Source of the DNA: Agrypnia vestita
Taxonomy: Eukaryota; Arthropoda; Insecta; Trichoptera; Phryganeidae
Direction of reading: 5' to 3'
NCBI GenBank assembly: GCA_016648135.1
Contig: JADDOH010002107.1
Location: 115,254 to 179,253 of the forward strand
DNA length: 64,000 nt
In this document: in pieces, positions 1 through 9,739 of the stretch
How positions within the stretch are numbered: position 1 is the stretch's first letter
How the letters are laid out: each line of letters begins with the position of its first letter
The notes under the pieces: generated by a model
Databases searched by the model: none
Told to the model about the DNA's origin: nothing
What the model saw: only the letters and a program-made list of their open reading frames with translations
Program-made: the position numbers and the translations under genes

Positions 1-1539
1 CCTAAGAAAACGTTTACAATTCATTTTTTTATGTTTATGTTTTAAAATAATATGAACCTCTCCCAACTTAAACTTTTTTTTTAAATGATTTCGTTATTTT
101 TTGAAACTGGCAATGTTCGCACGCGCAATATCATTTTTGAAACAATTATATAAAAAAATATGAAGCCATGAAAGGTTGATAAAATAAGAACGTACTGTTT
201 TTGTTTTGCTAATTTAAATGTGTCCAGCACTCCGTAAAGAACAATATTCACACTCCACCTAGTGTTTCTAAAATAATTCATGTAGGGAATTAAAAAATAA
301 CACAAATGTTTTCATATTATAATTTAATTATCTAAATACCTACTACACGTGCCATTTGTAAATGGGATATGAAATAAAACCTAAAAAAAATTGTTACGTA
401 AAATTAATCCAGCATAACCATAATAAAATGGTCTCAGATCCCAGTTTTTTTCAAATAAAATTTTCAGTGGTACATTTATTTTGGTTTATTTATAAATATT
501 AATATTTTTCCGTTTATTCTTCAACATGTTCAATATTTTTTTAAGTGTAAAAAAACATTTATACTTACCAGGTACAAATAACAACAAACATGTGTTCAAC
601 CAGTTCTACCACAAAAATTACAATATCCATTAATTCAGCGATTACTCCTACACAGTAATTTAAAAAATATCGTAGTCATATTTTAATTATTACGCGTAGT
701 CATTATTTTACTACCGACTTTCTCACAGCCAATTCGGGATGGAGGAAGGTGATAAAGAAGTTTTACGCTCCTCGTTCAAGCGTATGATTGGTCCACATCT
801 GACACACTTCCAGGAAAATAACTTAACACAAACGGAACAAAAGAATATAACGTTGAAATCAACCCATTAAAATTGTTACGATTCCGTCATAAAAATACAT
901 TATGAAGTTGCAAGCCTTGGCTCGCGACTTGTGCCCTTTCGATTTATGGCTACCGGTAACCAAACAATTTTCAAAACTGGAAGCAAACAAAAGCAGAATT
1001 CGTTCAGAGTTTAAAAAAAAAACAAATAAACCGCACAGCGATAACCAATTCAGGAGCAATGCCCCGTGTCCACGGGATGAGACACAATTAAATAATAAGT
1101 CTCAGAGATTAATTTGATATATCTCAGTAGTGTGCACACATGTGAAAATGTTGATCTGGGATTATTTGCGTGCTGTACACCTATTATTTATCTGTTCAAT
1201 TTTATTATACTTACTATCCTATTTATTGTAATTTTTGATAATAATACCAAAAATTGTTGGGGGACTATGAGGGTAAACTTGTGTGCTGCGCGGCCCCGCT
1301 GTATTTAGCGTGGTCGCACAGTGGCCTTTTAGCATTAAAAAATGCTAACCAGGTGGAGAATGAGCAGGATCGTTATAGGAGCACAGCTTTTAAAACGGTC
1401 CTGGGCAAGCGTTAGGTCCGCCCTTATCGTTGATCTGGAGAATAGTGCAAAACTCAAACCCGTGTACACGAAAAGTGAAAAACTCTAAAATAATGTACCT
1501 ATCTATAGTTCTCTCATTCTTGTTAGAACAGTCACGGTC
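1..1539. other. AT-rich non-coding stretch, no gene seen
   Basis: No convincing coding region. Two GC-richer patches stand out, about 890-980 (contains a TTTATGG homeodomain-type word) and 1260-1460. Open frames here are short, in overlapping frames and without recognisable domains. The patches could be regulatory DNA or decayed repeats; I cannot tell which. Confidence 0.5.
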
Positions 1540-1660
1540 GATATGAAACTGACGACACCACCATATCACCAGACCCGTTCATCTTGTCGGCGAGTAGGGG
1601 ACGGATTCTCTCGACTCTGCCTTGTACCACCAGTAGCCACATCGCATCCATACATCTTGT
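1540..1660 (-). pseudogene. small LINE 3'-tail scrap
   Basis: Read on the minus strand, about 1595-1650 encodes a CxDAM...QGRVE-like stretch that matches the same stretch of the better LINE relic near 20,340 (CTDAMESLMMQGRVED). In non-LTR retrotransposons of the endonuclease/RT type a [V/K]EG(K)R...GRP basic segment follows the reverse transcriptase. Only some 60-100 bp are recognisable, and there are stops. It could be a chance match, so confidence is low. Confidence 0.3.
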
Positions 1661-1824
1661 GATATTCTGATAATTTTGACAAACAGAAGAAATGGAATGA
1701 CGAACATAATTTATATAATTGTTGCTTTATAGTGAAAAATTATGTTTTTATTTTACACAATACTAAAATGTTGTCAGATTTTAATCATTGTACTACTCAC
1801 ACTTTGAGTTATTTTGTCACTGCT

Positions 1825-1861
1825 ATAGTTTCGACAGGGTGTATCCCTCTCACCATCAGGT
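1825..1861 (-). ncRNA. decayed hammerhead-like motif
   Basis: On the minus strand this reads CCTGATGG, then a hairpin with GAGAGGG/CCCTGTC arms (one mismatch), then CGAAAC. That is the order of the hammerhead core (CTGANGA, stem II, GAAA), with the last core A changed to G. Given stronger copies elsewhere in the window I read it as a dead copy of a Penelope-type hammerhead repeat. Confidence 0.35.
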
Positions 1862-3141
1862 GTATTTAACATAGTCATATTGAGTTATTGTTATTACTCT
1901 CGAATCTAGAGTAATGACGAATGAGAAGAATAAGTATATTATATGAGTGTAGTACAATGTTTAATATGGTAAGGCTATTTGTTTTTATATACAGAGTCGC
2001 ACAATAATTACAAAATATCTTTTTGTATATTGTGTAAACAGCTTTGTAATGGGAGTAATACATGCTATCGCATAAATCATAACAGGCTTTTAATAAAATA
2101 AAATCTTGCAGACTTAATTTTCTTGTGTCTGCTTATTTACATTACGCAGCGATCGCATTAAATTTATGTGCGAGTAATGTTTAATAATTCGACCCTTAAA
2201 TTCTCGCCTTTGTGACATATTCAGTTAGTCATCTTGATGAGGGAACGAACTTTGTGACGTTTCATCCTTTTGTAACTGCTTACATTATCAGGACAACCCT
2301 GAAGTTATGATGATTTATCGTAACGTATTATGTATCTACATAAATGTGTTGCAAAAGACTAATGAATACATACATTCAGTATTCCTCGCTGTTCATGAAT
2401 GGTTTTTGGTATTTACCAACATTTACAGATACGGAAATTATACCTATAATTCACTCCATCTGGCATGATAAATTAATGAAATGGTTAATTTTTACTGACT
2501 TTTACCTTGGAATGACCAGATGATATCATGTTTCTGAAGTATCCTAGGAAAATTCAGAAGTATAGTTCTCAAGACAAATTTTAGTAAACGTCAAACTTAG
2601 TGATCCTCAACCAAAAGGGACAGAGAAAAAAATTAAAGTTTGTTAAATTTTCATTTCTTTTATTAGTAATGTTAGTAAATATATAACTACAGTTAGTCAT
2701 GTTAGCATATAAGTCGGTTCTTATGGTCATTCGCATGGATTTGACTTTTAAACCTTTCTAGGATTTTCTAATGACAAACATCCAGAGTGCTGGAAAATCC
2801 GCGATTATTTGTAATTATTTCTGTTTTTACGGTCTCTTGACATTATTTATCTACTGTTCAGCTTTCTGATGCTATATCGTGATAACGTAATATAGCTTTA
2901 AACTTTCTCAGATTTTAGTTAGGTACTTATGAAGCCTTTTATATATTAGCGATACTATGCCTGAATACTTATAGTACACAGTGCTCTTAATACGATAAAA
3001 GTTTATACTTTCAAATCATTTAAATAATTATTTATAAATTAGTGTTTATTGACTTAGGTATTTGGTAACATGACATGTACCTATAATTTAATTTCGACGA
3101 ATATTCATTACTTAATAAAATAGACAGCTTGTGATATATTA
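1862..3141. other. AT-rich non-coding stretch, nothing recognised
   Basis: No ORF with a recognisable domain, no clear inverted ends and no RNA gene were seen between the hammerhead-like motif and the mariner insertion. The TA dinucleotide at 3142-3143 is the left target-site duplication of the mariner element. Confidence 0.5.
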
Positions 3142-3143
3142 TA

Positions 3144-3172
3144 TTAGGTCCTTACATATGAAATTGGCGTTT
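3144..3172 (+). repeat. mariner left terminal inverted repeat
   Basis: 29 bp, exact reverse complement of 4574-4602. Transposase binding end; begins TTAGGTCC directly after the TA target site. Confidence 0.96.
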
Positions 3173-3331
3173 TGCCGTACTGGCAAATTTGATCTCAAAT
3201 ATCTTCTCTTTGGTTAGGAATTCCAAATCCAAATTTATACAGCTATTTACTCATGTATTTGTGTTTTGAAAATTATAATTCATTTGTTTTTTCCTCAATT
3301 GTTTTTTTCTTTGCGTCACTCAGTTTACAAA

Positions 3332-4524
3332 ATGAAAAACTTGAAATATCGCGTTATTTACGAGTACGAGTTCCACCGTGGCAGCAGTGCTGCAGAAACG
3401 GCTCGAAGGATTAATGATGTGTATGGCGACGGTGCCGCAAAAGAAAACACAGTGCGTTTTTGGTTCCAACGTTTTCGTTCTGGAAATTTCGACCTGCAGA
3501 ACAAGCCCCGTGGACGGCCGGAGACCAAAGTTGATAATGAAGAATTGAAGGCTATTGTGGAAGCGGATCCATCGCAAACCACATCCGAGTTAGCTGCAGG
3601 CTGCGGTGTTAGTGATAAAACTGTTTTAATCCACTTGAAGCAAATTGGTAAGGTGAAAAAGCTTGAAAGGTGGGTACCTCACGAATTGAGTGAAGCAAAT
3701 CAACAAACGCGCGTTGACTGCTGCGTTGCATTACTCAACCGGCACAATAATGAAGGGATTTTAAATCGAATCATTACCTGTGATGAAAAGTGGATACTGT
3801 ACGATAATCGGAAGCGCTCATCGCAATGGCTGAACCCTGCCGAACCAGCCAAACCAAGCCCCAAGCGAGAATTGACTCCAAAAAAAGTTACTTGTGAGCG
3901 TTTGGTGGACTAGTGCTGGTGTCGTTCACTACAGCTTTCTTAAATCTGGCCAGACGATACGGCACAGATCTATTGTCAGGCAACGCGCAAACCATGATGG
4001 AAAAGCTATCAGGCTCCCCTAAAACACTATGGCCAAGCGAAAATTGACTCCAAAAAAAGTTACTTGTGAGCGTTTGGTGGACTAGTGCTGGTGTCGTTCA
4101 CTACAGCTTTCTTAAATCTGGCCAGACGATTACGGCAGATGTCTATTGTCAGCAACTGCAAACCATGATGGAAACGCTAGCTGCTAAACAACCGAGGCTG
4201 GTTAATCGCTCTAGGCCACTGCTGCTTCATGATAACGCTAGACCACACACTGCACAACAGATGGCTACCAAATTAGAGGAGCTTCAATTGGAATGTCTAA
4301 GACATCCACCGTACTCTCCGGACCTTGCCCCAACAGATTACCATTTTTTTCGAAATTTGGATAACTTCTTGCAAAGGAAAAAATTCAACTCCGATGGGGC
4401 AGTCCAAACCGCCTTCAAAGATTTTATTGATTCCCGTCCGAATGGTTTTTTTAGTAAAGGGATCGATGAACTACCTATGAGATGGCAAAAGTGCATAGAT
4501 AGCAATGGTACATACTTTGATTAA
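3332..4524 (+). pseudogene. mariner transposase, frameshifted and internally duplicated
   Basis: The product would cut and paste the element by binding its inverted ends. The first part (ATG at 3332 to stop 3911-3913, 193 codons) carries the helix-turn-helix DNA-binding region (RGSSAAETARRIN, later HLKQIGKVKKL), the WVPHEL linker motif and the first catalytic Asp in TCDEKW. The second part (frame ending at 4524, 152 codons) carries the second Asp in LLLHDNARPH, the third in YSPDLAPTDYHFF with exactly 34 residues between them (D34D), and the family C-terminus ending YFD. I chose 3332 over the earlier in-frame ATG at 3266 because homology starts there. Reading frame is lost at a seven-A run (3879-3885 area): one A more than needed to continue into the LLVSVWW motif. 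The same seven-A run is present in both copies of the duplication, so the slip came first. Confidence 0.95.
3861..4203 (+). repeat. 172-bp direct tandem duplication inside transposase
   Basis: Copy A 3861-4032 and copy B 4033-about 4203 lie head to tail, offset 172 bp. The first roughly 95 bp differ at a single base (GCGAGAATT versus GCGAAAATT). The remaining part of copy A then shows clustered small insertions, deletions and substitutions, while copy B keeps the good mariner reading frame. The duplication covers the end of the first catalytic segment and the VWW...LLK region. Confidence 0.95.
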
Positions 4525-4573
4525 ATAAATATATTATAATAAAAAAAAATCGGCTTTATGTTCCTCCCATACT

Positions 4574-4602
4574 AAACGCCAATTTCATATGTAAGGACCT
4601 AA
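4574..4602 (-). repeat. mariner right terminal inverted repeat
   Basis: 29 bp, exact reverse complement of the left end, followed by TA at 4603-4604. No substitutions between the two ends. Confidence 0.96.
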
Positions 4603-4621
4603 TATTATATAAAATATTTAA

Positions 4622-4844
4622 ATAATAATTTCGTTGTCTGTCCTTCCGTCCGTCTGTCTGTCCCCGTAACTTCGTGTAAAGTCCCTAATTTCGTTCGAAT
4701 TCAGCCGGAGATGGAGCTTGAACCCCGGGCCACCAAACCGAACCGCCTCCCCGTGGAGCGCCAAAATGATTCTATAAAAATATACTAGGGCTTAGCAAAG
4801 ACGCGAACCAATTTTCCGTCATTTTTGATGGGTTGCAGCTAGTT
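4622..4844. repeat. dispersed repeat, (GTCT)-rich head, GCAGCTAGT end
   Basis: Begins with GTCTGTCC/GTCCGTC repeats, then ACTTCGTGTAA, GGAGATGG-GCTTGAACCCCGGGCC, a GGGCTTAGCAAA-ACGCGAA stretch and ends TTGCAGCTAGT. The same order occurs at 48527-48914 and, with its middle missing, at 28986-29142. On the minus strand GGGGTTCAAGCTCC resembles an RNA polymerase III B box, so a tRNA-derived SINE in minus orientation is possible. No coding potential. Confidence 0.65.
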
Positions 4845-5019
4845 ACTCAATAAAATATACTTGCAGCGTGTGATATAATAGTTAAATATAAAACATGAAT
4901 GTTTCATCCAAAAATGAGTGTGGCACGCGTCCCTGTTACAGACTTAAATTTAATCAGTGAAGCAAAATAAGAGCAACATCAAAAGAAGTTATGACAGAGA
5001 ACGTAATCTAAAAAATAAG

Positions 5020-5275
5020 TGCCGTGATAGCGGACCTACAGGAAATTTCTTCAGCGGGAACCTGCGTAATGCTGACTTATTAGTTTTGTTGCCAGGGCTG
5101 GTAAATCCCACCGTAGTTGCCCCGGCAAATTATTGTTCATTGCTCGCTCGCGGTACAGACCCTGTTTATCGTGAAAGCAACGGAGTGCATTTTCATATCA
5201 TAATTCCGCGAGGAACCGTTGCCGCTGCGGACCAAGCGATGTTCACAAGCAAAGGCCGTTATATTTACTCTGTTT
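5020..5275. other. GC-richer island, candidate regulatory element
   Basis: About 250 bp noticeably richer in GC than both sides, with a forkhead-type TGTTTATC word and a GCAAATTATTGTTC stretch of Sox/homeodomain type. The open frame across it has no ATG start and no recognisable domain, so I do not call a gene. A conserved enhancer or an untranslated exon are both possible. Confidence 0.25.
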
Positions 5276-5279
5276 AATT

Positions 5280-6445
5280 GAAATCTTCTTTACAAAATTG
5301 ACCCGAAAAACAATCGTGGGAATTCTTCACACTTTGTGGAAATACTTTCGATTAGCATGAAAAGTCGGTTTAATGATTTCCTTGTAACTTTTTATTTTAC
5401 TTTTCTTTTTCACGTATTTCTACAACACACGTAATGTAGACAAGTGGCATAATATGTGGGTACATTGTTCATGTTTGTTAAACCTTCTTGTATCATGTCT
5501 GGAATAGTTTTCGAACTATTATAACTTCTAATGTAATCGTGAAAGTAAAGTTTCAAAATTAATTAGTGATCACTAAAATGAATGGAAAACACAAACTGTG
5601 TTATCTCTACTTGAGTTAAATTACATTTAATATTTTACTCCTAGAGAAGCGAGAATATCGAAATCTCCCATCGACAGTTAAAGAATTAAACTGACTACAT
5701 TCAAATACAGAATATTTTTTTCTATATTTGAGTGTAGTTTATCTATATGTAAAATAGAATACCACTGAAATTTATTTTATATACCTTAAACCACTTTTTT
5801 CTTGTCTTACCTTAAACTTTTTTCACTTTTCCATTGAATGTACAGTACCAATCAACTAACTACCTTACAGTGATGCCATTGATGTGAGGATCGCCACGAG
5901 GAGAGGATAAAATCCAACGCTCTACTTTTCTGCGTTATACGTTTTTTTGCGACGTCACGTTTTGTCAAATATACGAGTTTTTTATTTATTTTATTATTAA
6001 TTTATCTTGCGCGTTCGTCAATTTTTGAAACTTTTTACAATATTTCTTCAATCTCTTCTATTCATTCATATGTTCCGTATGCTAAATCAGTTCATTAAAT
6101 TAACTTCTTGAATCTCTCAAAGCCTATGCCACCATCAGTTTTACATTCGTTCTTACGGTACACGATTTTGCGGAAGGATGACCTGCAATAACCAAAAAAG
6201 GGAAAGAGACAGGAATAGTTCAGTGAATGCCCCCGCACGTGTGGAAGGGTATGCAGTTCGAGGAAAGGACTCCTCAGCCACGCTAGGATTCATAATATAT
6301 AAACCATAGCAGACATCATCCGAAGAATTTACTGGTTCTACAAAATTATTTGATTATACTTTATTGGTTTATTGAAATTAAAATGATTGATTATTAACTC
6401 TAATTGATTTAACAGTATTCTCTTCTAGGATATTAAATTTCCCGA
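5280..6445. other. AT-rich non-coding stretch, nothing recognised
   Basis: No gene, repeat ends or RNA structure found. A short GC-richer patch near 6165-6290 contains no motif I can name. Confidence 0.5.
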
Positions 6446-6449
6446 AATT

Positions 6450-6925
6450 TATATCATAAATAGAAAGAATTTATATCTTATATATGTATTATATCTATAT
6501 ATACAATATATATTATATATATAAATATTCATATATATAGATATATATATATATAATATTAGATAGTGTTTTGCTTGAGGTGTCCGCGAGCGTATTGTAT
6601 GTAACCAAGGACCTTCTGATCTCCCTCGCGTTTTTCTGTAATGGGTCTCAGTGAGAAGACCACGCCGCGTTTCGACAACGGTATCACGTGCCATTGTGTA
6701 AGGCCATTGGTCATTTTGACATGGCAAAGGGCATGGTAAGATCTAATTATGGAGAGTCGAGAGAGGAGAGAGAGGAGACGATATATATATAGATATATAT
6801 GTAGCCATATTATAATATGCTTAAATTATATTAATATTGACAAGGCAATGGCATACACATAGAATACAATACTAGCTCTAGCATATTATGCTATATAGAG
6901 ATAGATATAGCAGATAGAATGATAG
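6450..6925. repeat. TA/GA simple-repeat tract enclosing a short unique insert
   Basis: TA and TATC repeats (6477-6558), then a unique segment (about 6565-6745), then GAGA and TATAGA repeats (6750-6925). The insert contains CGCGTTTCGAC, i.e. GTCGAAACGCG on the minus strand, with TCAAAATGACC upstream of it on that strand; this is a weak echo of the hammerhead-like cores found in the TA-flanked elements at 7.8 and 13.8 kb. I read it tentatively as an older member of that group. Confidence 0.4.
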
Positions 6926-7204
6926 ATCGCATAGTTAATATATGCTACAATTATATTTAAATTATTAAAAAAAATATTATTTATTTTTTAAATTAAGAGT
7001 TTTATATTTACATTTGTTTACAGCCTAATGACATTATAAATCAATATTTTGCAATGGCGTGCTGTCTGAATAGGAGATCTATAACATCATTTGTATTTTT
7101 AAACATAATAATTATGTTAAAAAAATAGTTGATTAATCATATTATGTCAAGGTATATTTAGTTTAAATATTTTTGAAATTCTTTTTAAAACAGAAAACAA
7201 TAAT

Positions 7205-7470
7205 GTACTAGCAGTGCCCGCGCGGCATCGCACGTGTAGATTTTTAGTACACTGTTTGGATCGTCCTAGAACTTTCGCGAATCTTCTAGAACATTCTCCT
7301 TCCAGAACATTCAAGAAATTTATCGAATGTACAGGAACCTTCTAGACACCACAACCGACACATTCCGCCACTCAGTTTAGAACCTTATAAAACTTTCGGG
7401 AATTTTCTAGAACCTTCTTCTTCCAGAACTTTCTAGAGCACGTATTTCCTGAACCTTCTAGATTCACCGA
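7205..7470 (+). repeat. repeat with two tandem ~115-bp blocks
   Basis: Opens with CTAGCAGTGCCCGCG, resembling the CTAGCTG-TGCCCGCG start of a widespread arthropod dispersed repeat (family knowledge, from memory). Two similar blocks follow, about 7266-7360 and 7380-7478, each holding TCTAGAAC-TTC and TTCCAGAAC words and ending in a CACCGACAC-like phrase. The content is described under the heat-shock element entry. Confidence 0.6.
7269..7463. promoter_or_regulatory. dense heat shock element (HSE) array
   Basis: Heat shock factor trimers bind alternating nGAAn and nTTCn pentamers. Here GAA 7269, TTC 7274, GAA 7279, TTC 7284, GAA 7289 and TTC 7294 form six perfect units in 5-bp register. A second run gives TTC 7300, GAA 7305, TTC 7310, GAA 7315 and, with gaps, GAA 7325, GAA 7335, TTC 7340. 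The next block has TTC 7395, GAA 7400, TTC 7405, GAA 7410, TTC 7415, then TTC 7421, GAA 7426, TTC 7431, and TTC 7446, GAA 7451, TTC 7456. Three adjacent units suffice for binding. No heat shock gene lies next to it; it sits in a repeat. Confidence 0.7.
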
Positions 7471-7700
7471 CACAGTTGGCGTGCCTGTTTTGAAACAATT
7501 TGAAGCATTTGCGGCCTTCCCATAAAAAAAATGTGCTAGAAAGCACATTTTCGTCACCCACTCTCACCCTCGCACAGCCACCCCCACCAAACTCACATAT
7601 TTTCGATGTGACACTAAGGGCTATCCACCACCATAACCACCGGTAGGTTGTTGTGGCTGGTTGTGGAGAAAACTTGGCGGGTAGGGAACACGGGTTTCTT

Positions 7701-8024
7701 TATATATATATATGTTAATATTAAGATTTTTGCGGGTAAAAGATGAAGGATTATTTTCTAGGATAACCCGCGTATTGTAGTCTTGAGAAAGACTGTTATA
7801 TTGTACCCAACGTTTCGGACAGATAGCACTGGCCATTTTCAAAGGGATTTTTGCGCCTTGTATTTCGAGTTCTGTTTGGAATTGATGGCAAGCACACCCG
7901 TTCACTCCAGAAGTCGAGATCCAAGTGAAGCCTAATGCGAGACTAATTGCTGATATAACAGTCTTTCTCAAGACTACAATACGCGGGTTATCCTAGAAAA
8001 TAATCCTTCATATATATATATATA
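7701..8024. repeat. TA-flanked hairpin element with perfect 58-bp arms
   Basis: Arms 7743-7800 and 7954-8011 are perfect reverse complements over 58 bp. The unit is bounded by TA runs on both sides (7701-7711 and 8010-8023). A GCGGGTAAAAGATGA phrase outside the left arm recurs in diverged form at 13703-13717, tying it to the hairpin element there. Between the arms lies a hammerhead-like core on the minus strand. The long open frame on the minus strand crosses the arms and shows no domain, so I do not annotate it as a gene. Confidence 0.85.
7806..7852 (-). ncRNA. hammerhead-like motif, degenerate core
   Basis: Minus strand reads CCCTTTGAAAATGG, a GGCCAG...CTGTCC hairpin, then GAAACGTTGGG. The stem II and the GAAACGTY 3' half agree with the small Penelope-associated hammerhead class (very short stem III), but the CTGANGA half is degraded, so self-cleavage is unlikely in this copy. 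Confidence 0.45.
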
Positions 8025-8359
8025 TTGATTTTATAACAATAAAATATATGTATTAACATTAAAAAAGTTGTATACCGGAGAAAGAGAAGCCAGAAATGAG
8101 TATTGAAATAAAGCATTAAGTACTACTCTATTTTATTAATAGTGTACATCAGATTTTCCGAGTAACATAGCGTATTGTGTAACAATCTAATTAGCTTTGA
8201 TACCAAGAATCCCACTCAAACAAATTGCGGCTTTATTAAGATAATTATTTTGATAACGTCGCCGTGTGTCATCTTGCTTTCTGCGTTTGTATATTTGTGT
8301 TGGTAAGATTAACAGTTAAATTACTCCAGACATCATTATTACGGACTGTTATCTGTCGT

Positions 8360-8640
8360 GGCATTTCTTATCTCCTCCAATTAAAATGAATTGGAGATGC
8401 ATCTGGCGAGGCCATTATAAAGGGAAGTCCTCCCGAGTGTGCATTTAGCCGATAACAATCGAGCATTAAGATGTTGTCGCTGGCAAAACATTGCCGTGAT
8501 TGCTATCAGGTTATGGTATGCTAATATCTGGTATTTGTTCTCGTCTGGGTGTGGTGAGACGTAACGTCCCTACGCCCTTAACTCGCGAGCGTTCGCGCTT
8601 AGCCTCCATACTTTGCCCAACATTCTCGAACATATGATTT
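8360..8640. other. GC-richer island, candidate regulatory element
   Basis: A run from about 8375 to 8610 is GC-richer than its surroundings, lacks stop-free frames of note and holds a CCATTATAAAGG homeodomain-type word and AACAAT Sox-type words. No repeat relatives seen in the window. Candidate conserved non-coding DNA, by composition only. Confidence 0.25.
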
Positions 8641-9569
8641 TGTAAATTTAATGTTTGATGTATTCGGCACATGTTTATCAGCATTTTTAAATGTATTTAT
8701 AGTATATGAATGTAATAATGTCTGGTTTATATTTAACTTTCAAAACAAATTAAATGATCGAATTTTCTTTTTCGTTAAATGATTTCATGTTTGAATTTTT
8801 TTTTCTGTCTCCTTAAAGCTTAAGTCTAATCTGTAAACGAGTCAAGCATTATCTCTAAATATACATGACAGTATGAACAAATGACAATGTAGGGTGAAGC
8901 ACTGAGTGAACTGTAATGTGTTTTCTGTGTGTGCAGTGTAACTGTGTGTTCGGTAAACCTGAACAGCTAACTGTACAAAACCTATAAACACTTGTAAGAT
9001 GTTTATTTAAGTGAAGCATATTTGCAGTATTGTTGATGTATTATGCAAATTTGCTGTGTTTAATTCTACAGTAAACACTATAAATAATATTTTCATTTGC
9101 TTAATAAATAAGTTCAGTTTCAGCCTATTTTGTAAATTAATAACATTATAAAGTAACAATTCATTTTGATCAACGGTAATCTATCATTCAGAACGAAAAT
9201 TTTCGTAACTTTTTCGGATCATGTATTAAAAAACTTGGAACCGGTTCCAAAAGTAACCGAATGAATGATTCGTCATTAATCTAAACAATAGGTAAAATCA
9301 ATTGTGGCTTATATGTACAAATCCTTACCCCCAAATCTATGAACCCAAAACCCAAAGCACACAGTTGATTATCATTAAAAGTTGGTGTTGATATTGCTTT
9401 GAACTTCAATCAAAATATAGATACCTCATTATCAATACTGATGTCTGTATTGGATTATGGGAATGAAAAAGCTTTGGACTGCAGGTGGCGGTAGTAAAAA
9501 TACAATTCACATACAAAACGAATTGTGTAAGTTAAACATAAATACAAATTACAAAAATTTGATAGTTGT
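8641..9569. other. AT-rich non-coding stretch, nothing recognised
   Basis: No gene or repeat ends seen. Confidence 0.5.
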
Positions 9570-9738
9570 GGTAGTCTATCACGGGTGGAAATGGAGAACG
9601 TTACATTGTGTAAAATGATCACTGAAGCCAGCCGTACGATGGGCCGTAAGCCCTGTGAATACCCAAAAAGATTTCCAAACCTACTTTCCCATATAAAAAT
9701 TTAGTTTCGTCTCTATGAGACATCTATAATACCTCTTG
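9570..9738 (-). repeat. end of fold-back family A
   Basis: CTATCACGGGTGGAAATGG ... TACTTTCCCATA ... TTTCGTCTCTATGAGACATC matches the right end of the complete fold-back element at 40006-40597 in order and spacing. No opposing arm is found nearby, so this is a solitary, diverged end. Confidence 0.7.
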
Positions 9739-9739
9739 A

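Larger units (their letters stand above)
3144..4602 (+). mobile_element. mariner element, full length, dead
   Basis: A 1459-bp DNA transposon of the IS630-Tc1-mariner superfamily, mariner family. The ends are perfect 29-bp inverted repeats starting TTAGGTCC, flanked by the TA target duplication (3142-3143 and 4603-4604). Inside lies one transposase gene in the expected orientation, followed by an AATAAA word just after its stop. TTAGGTY-type ends and the transposase sequence place it near the cecropia/Hsmar1 branch, by recollection of those families. Normal length for the family is about 1.28-1.3 kb; the excess is explained largely by an internal 172-bp tandem duplication. Intact ends mean it could still be moved by a transposase supplied elsewhere; its own gene cannot make one. 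Confidence 0.97.

Noticed and set aside
2225..2290. GAAACGTC on the minus strand with TTGATGAGG nearby
   Set aside because: The TTGATGA word is on the plus strand and the GAAACGTC on the minus, so they cannot form one hammerhead.
4957..5277. 106-codon plus-strand open frame
   Set aside because: Starts at GTG, shows no domain or signal, and lies in a GC-richer island where long frames arise by chance. Kept only as a candidate regulatory island.
7621..7971. 116-codon minus-strand open frame
   Set aside because: It runs through both arms of the hairpin element and the ribozyme-like core, so it is a by-product of the repeat.
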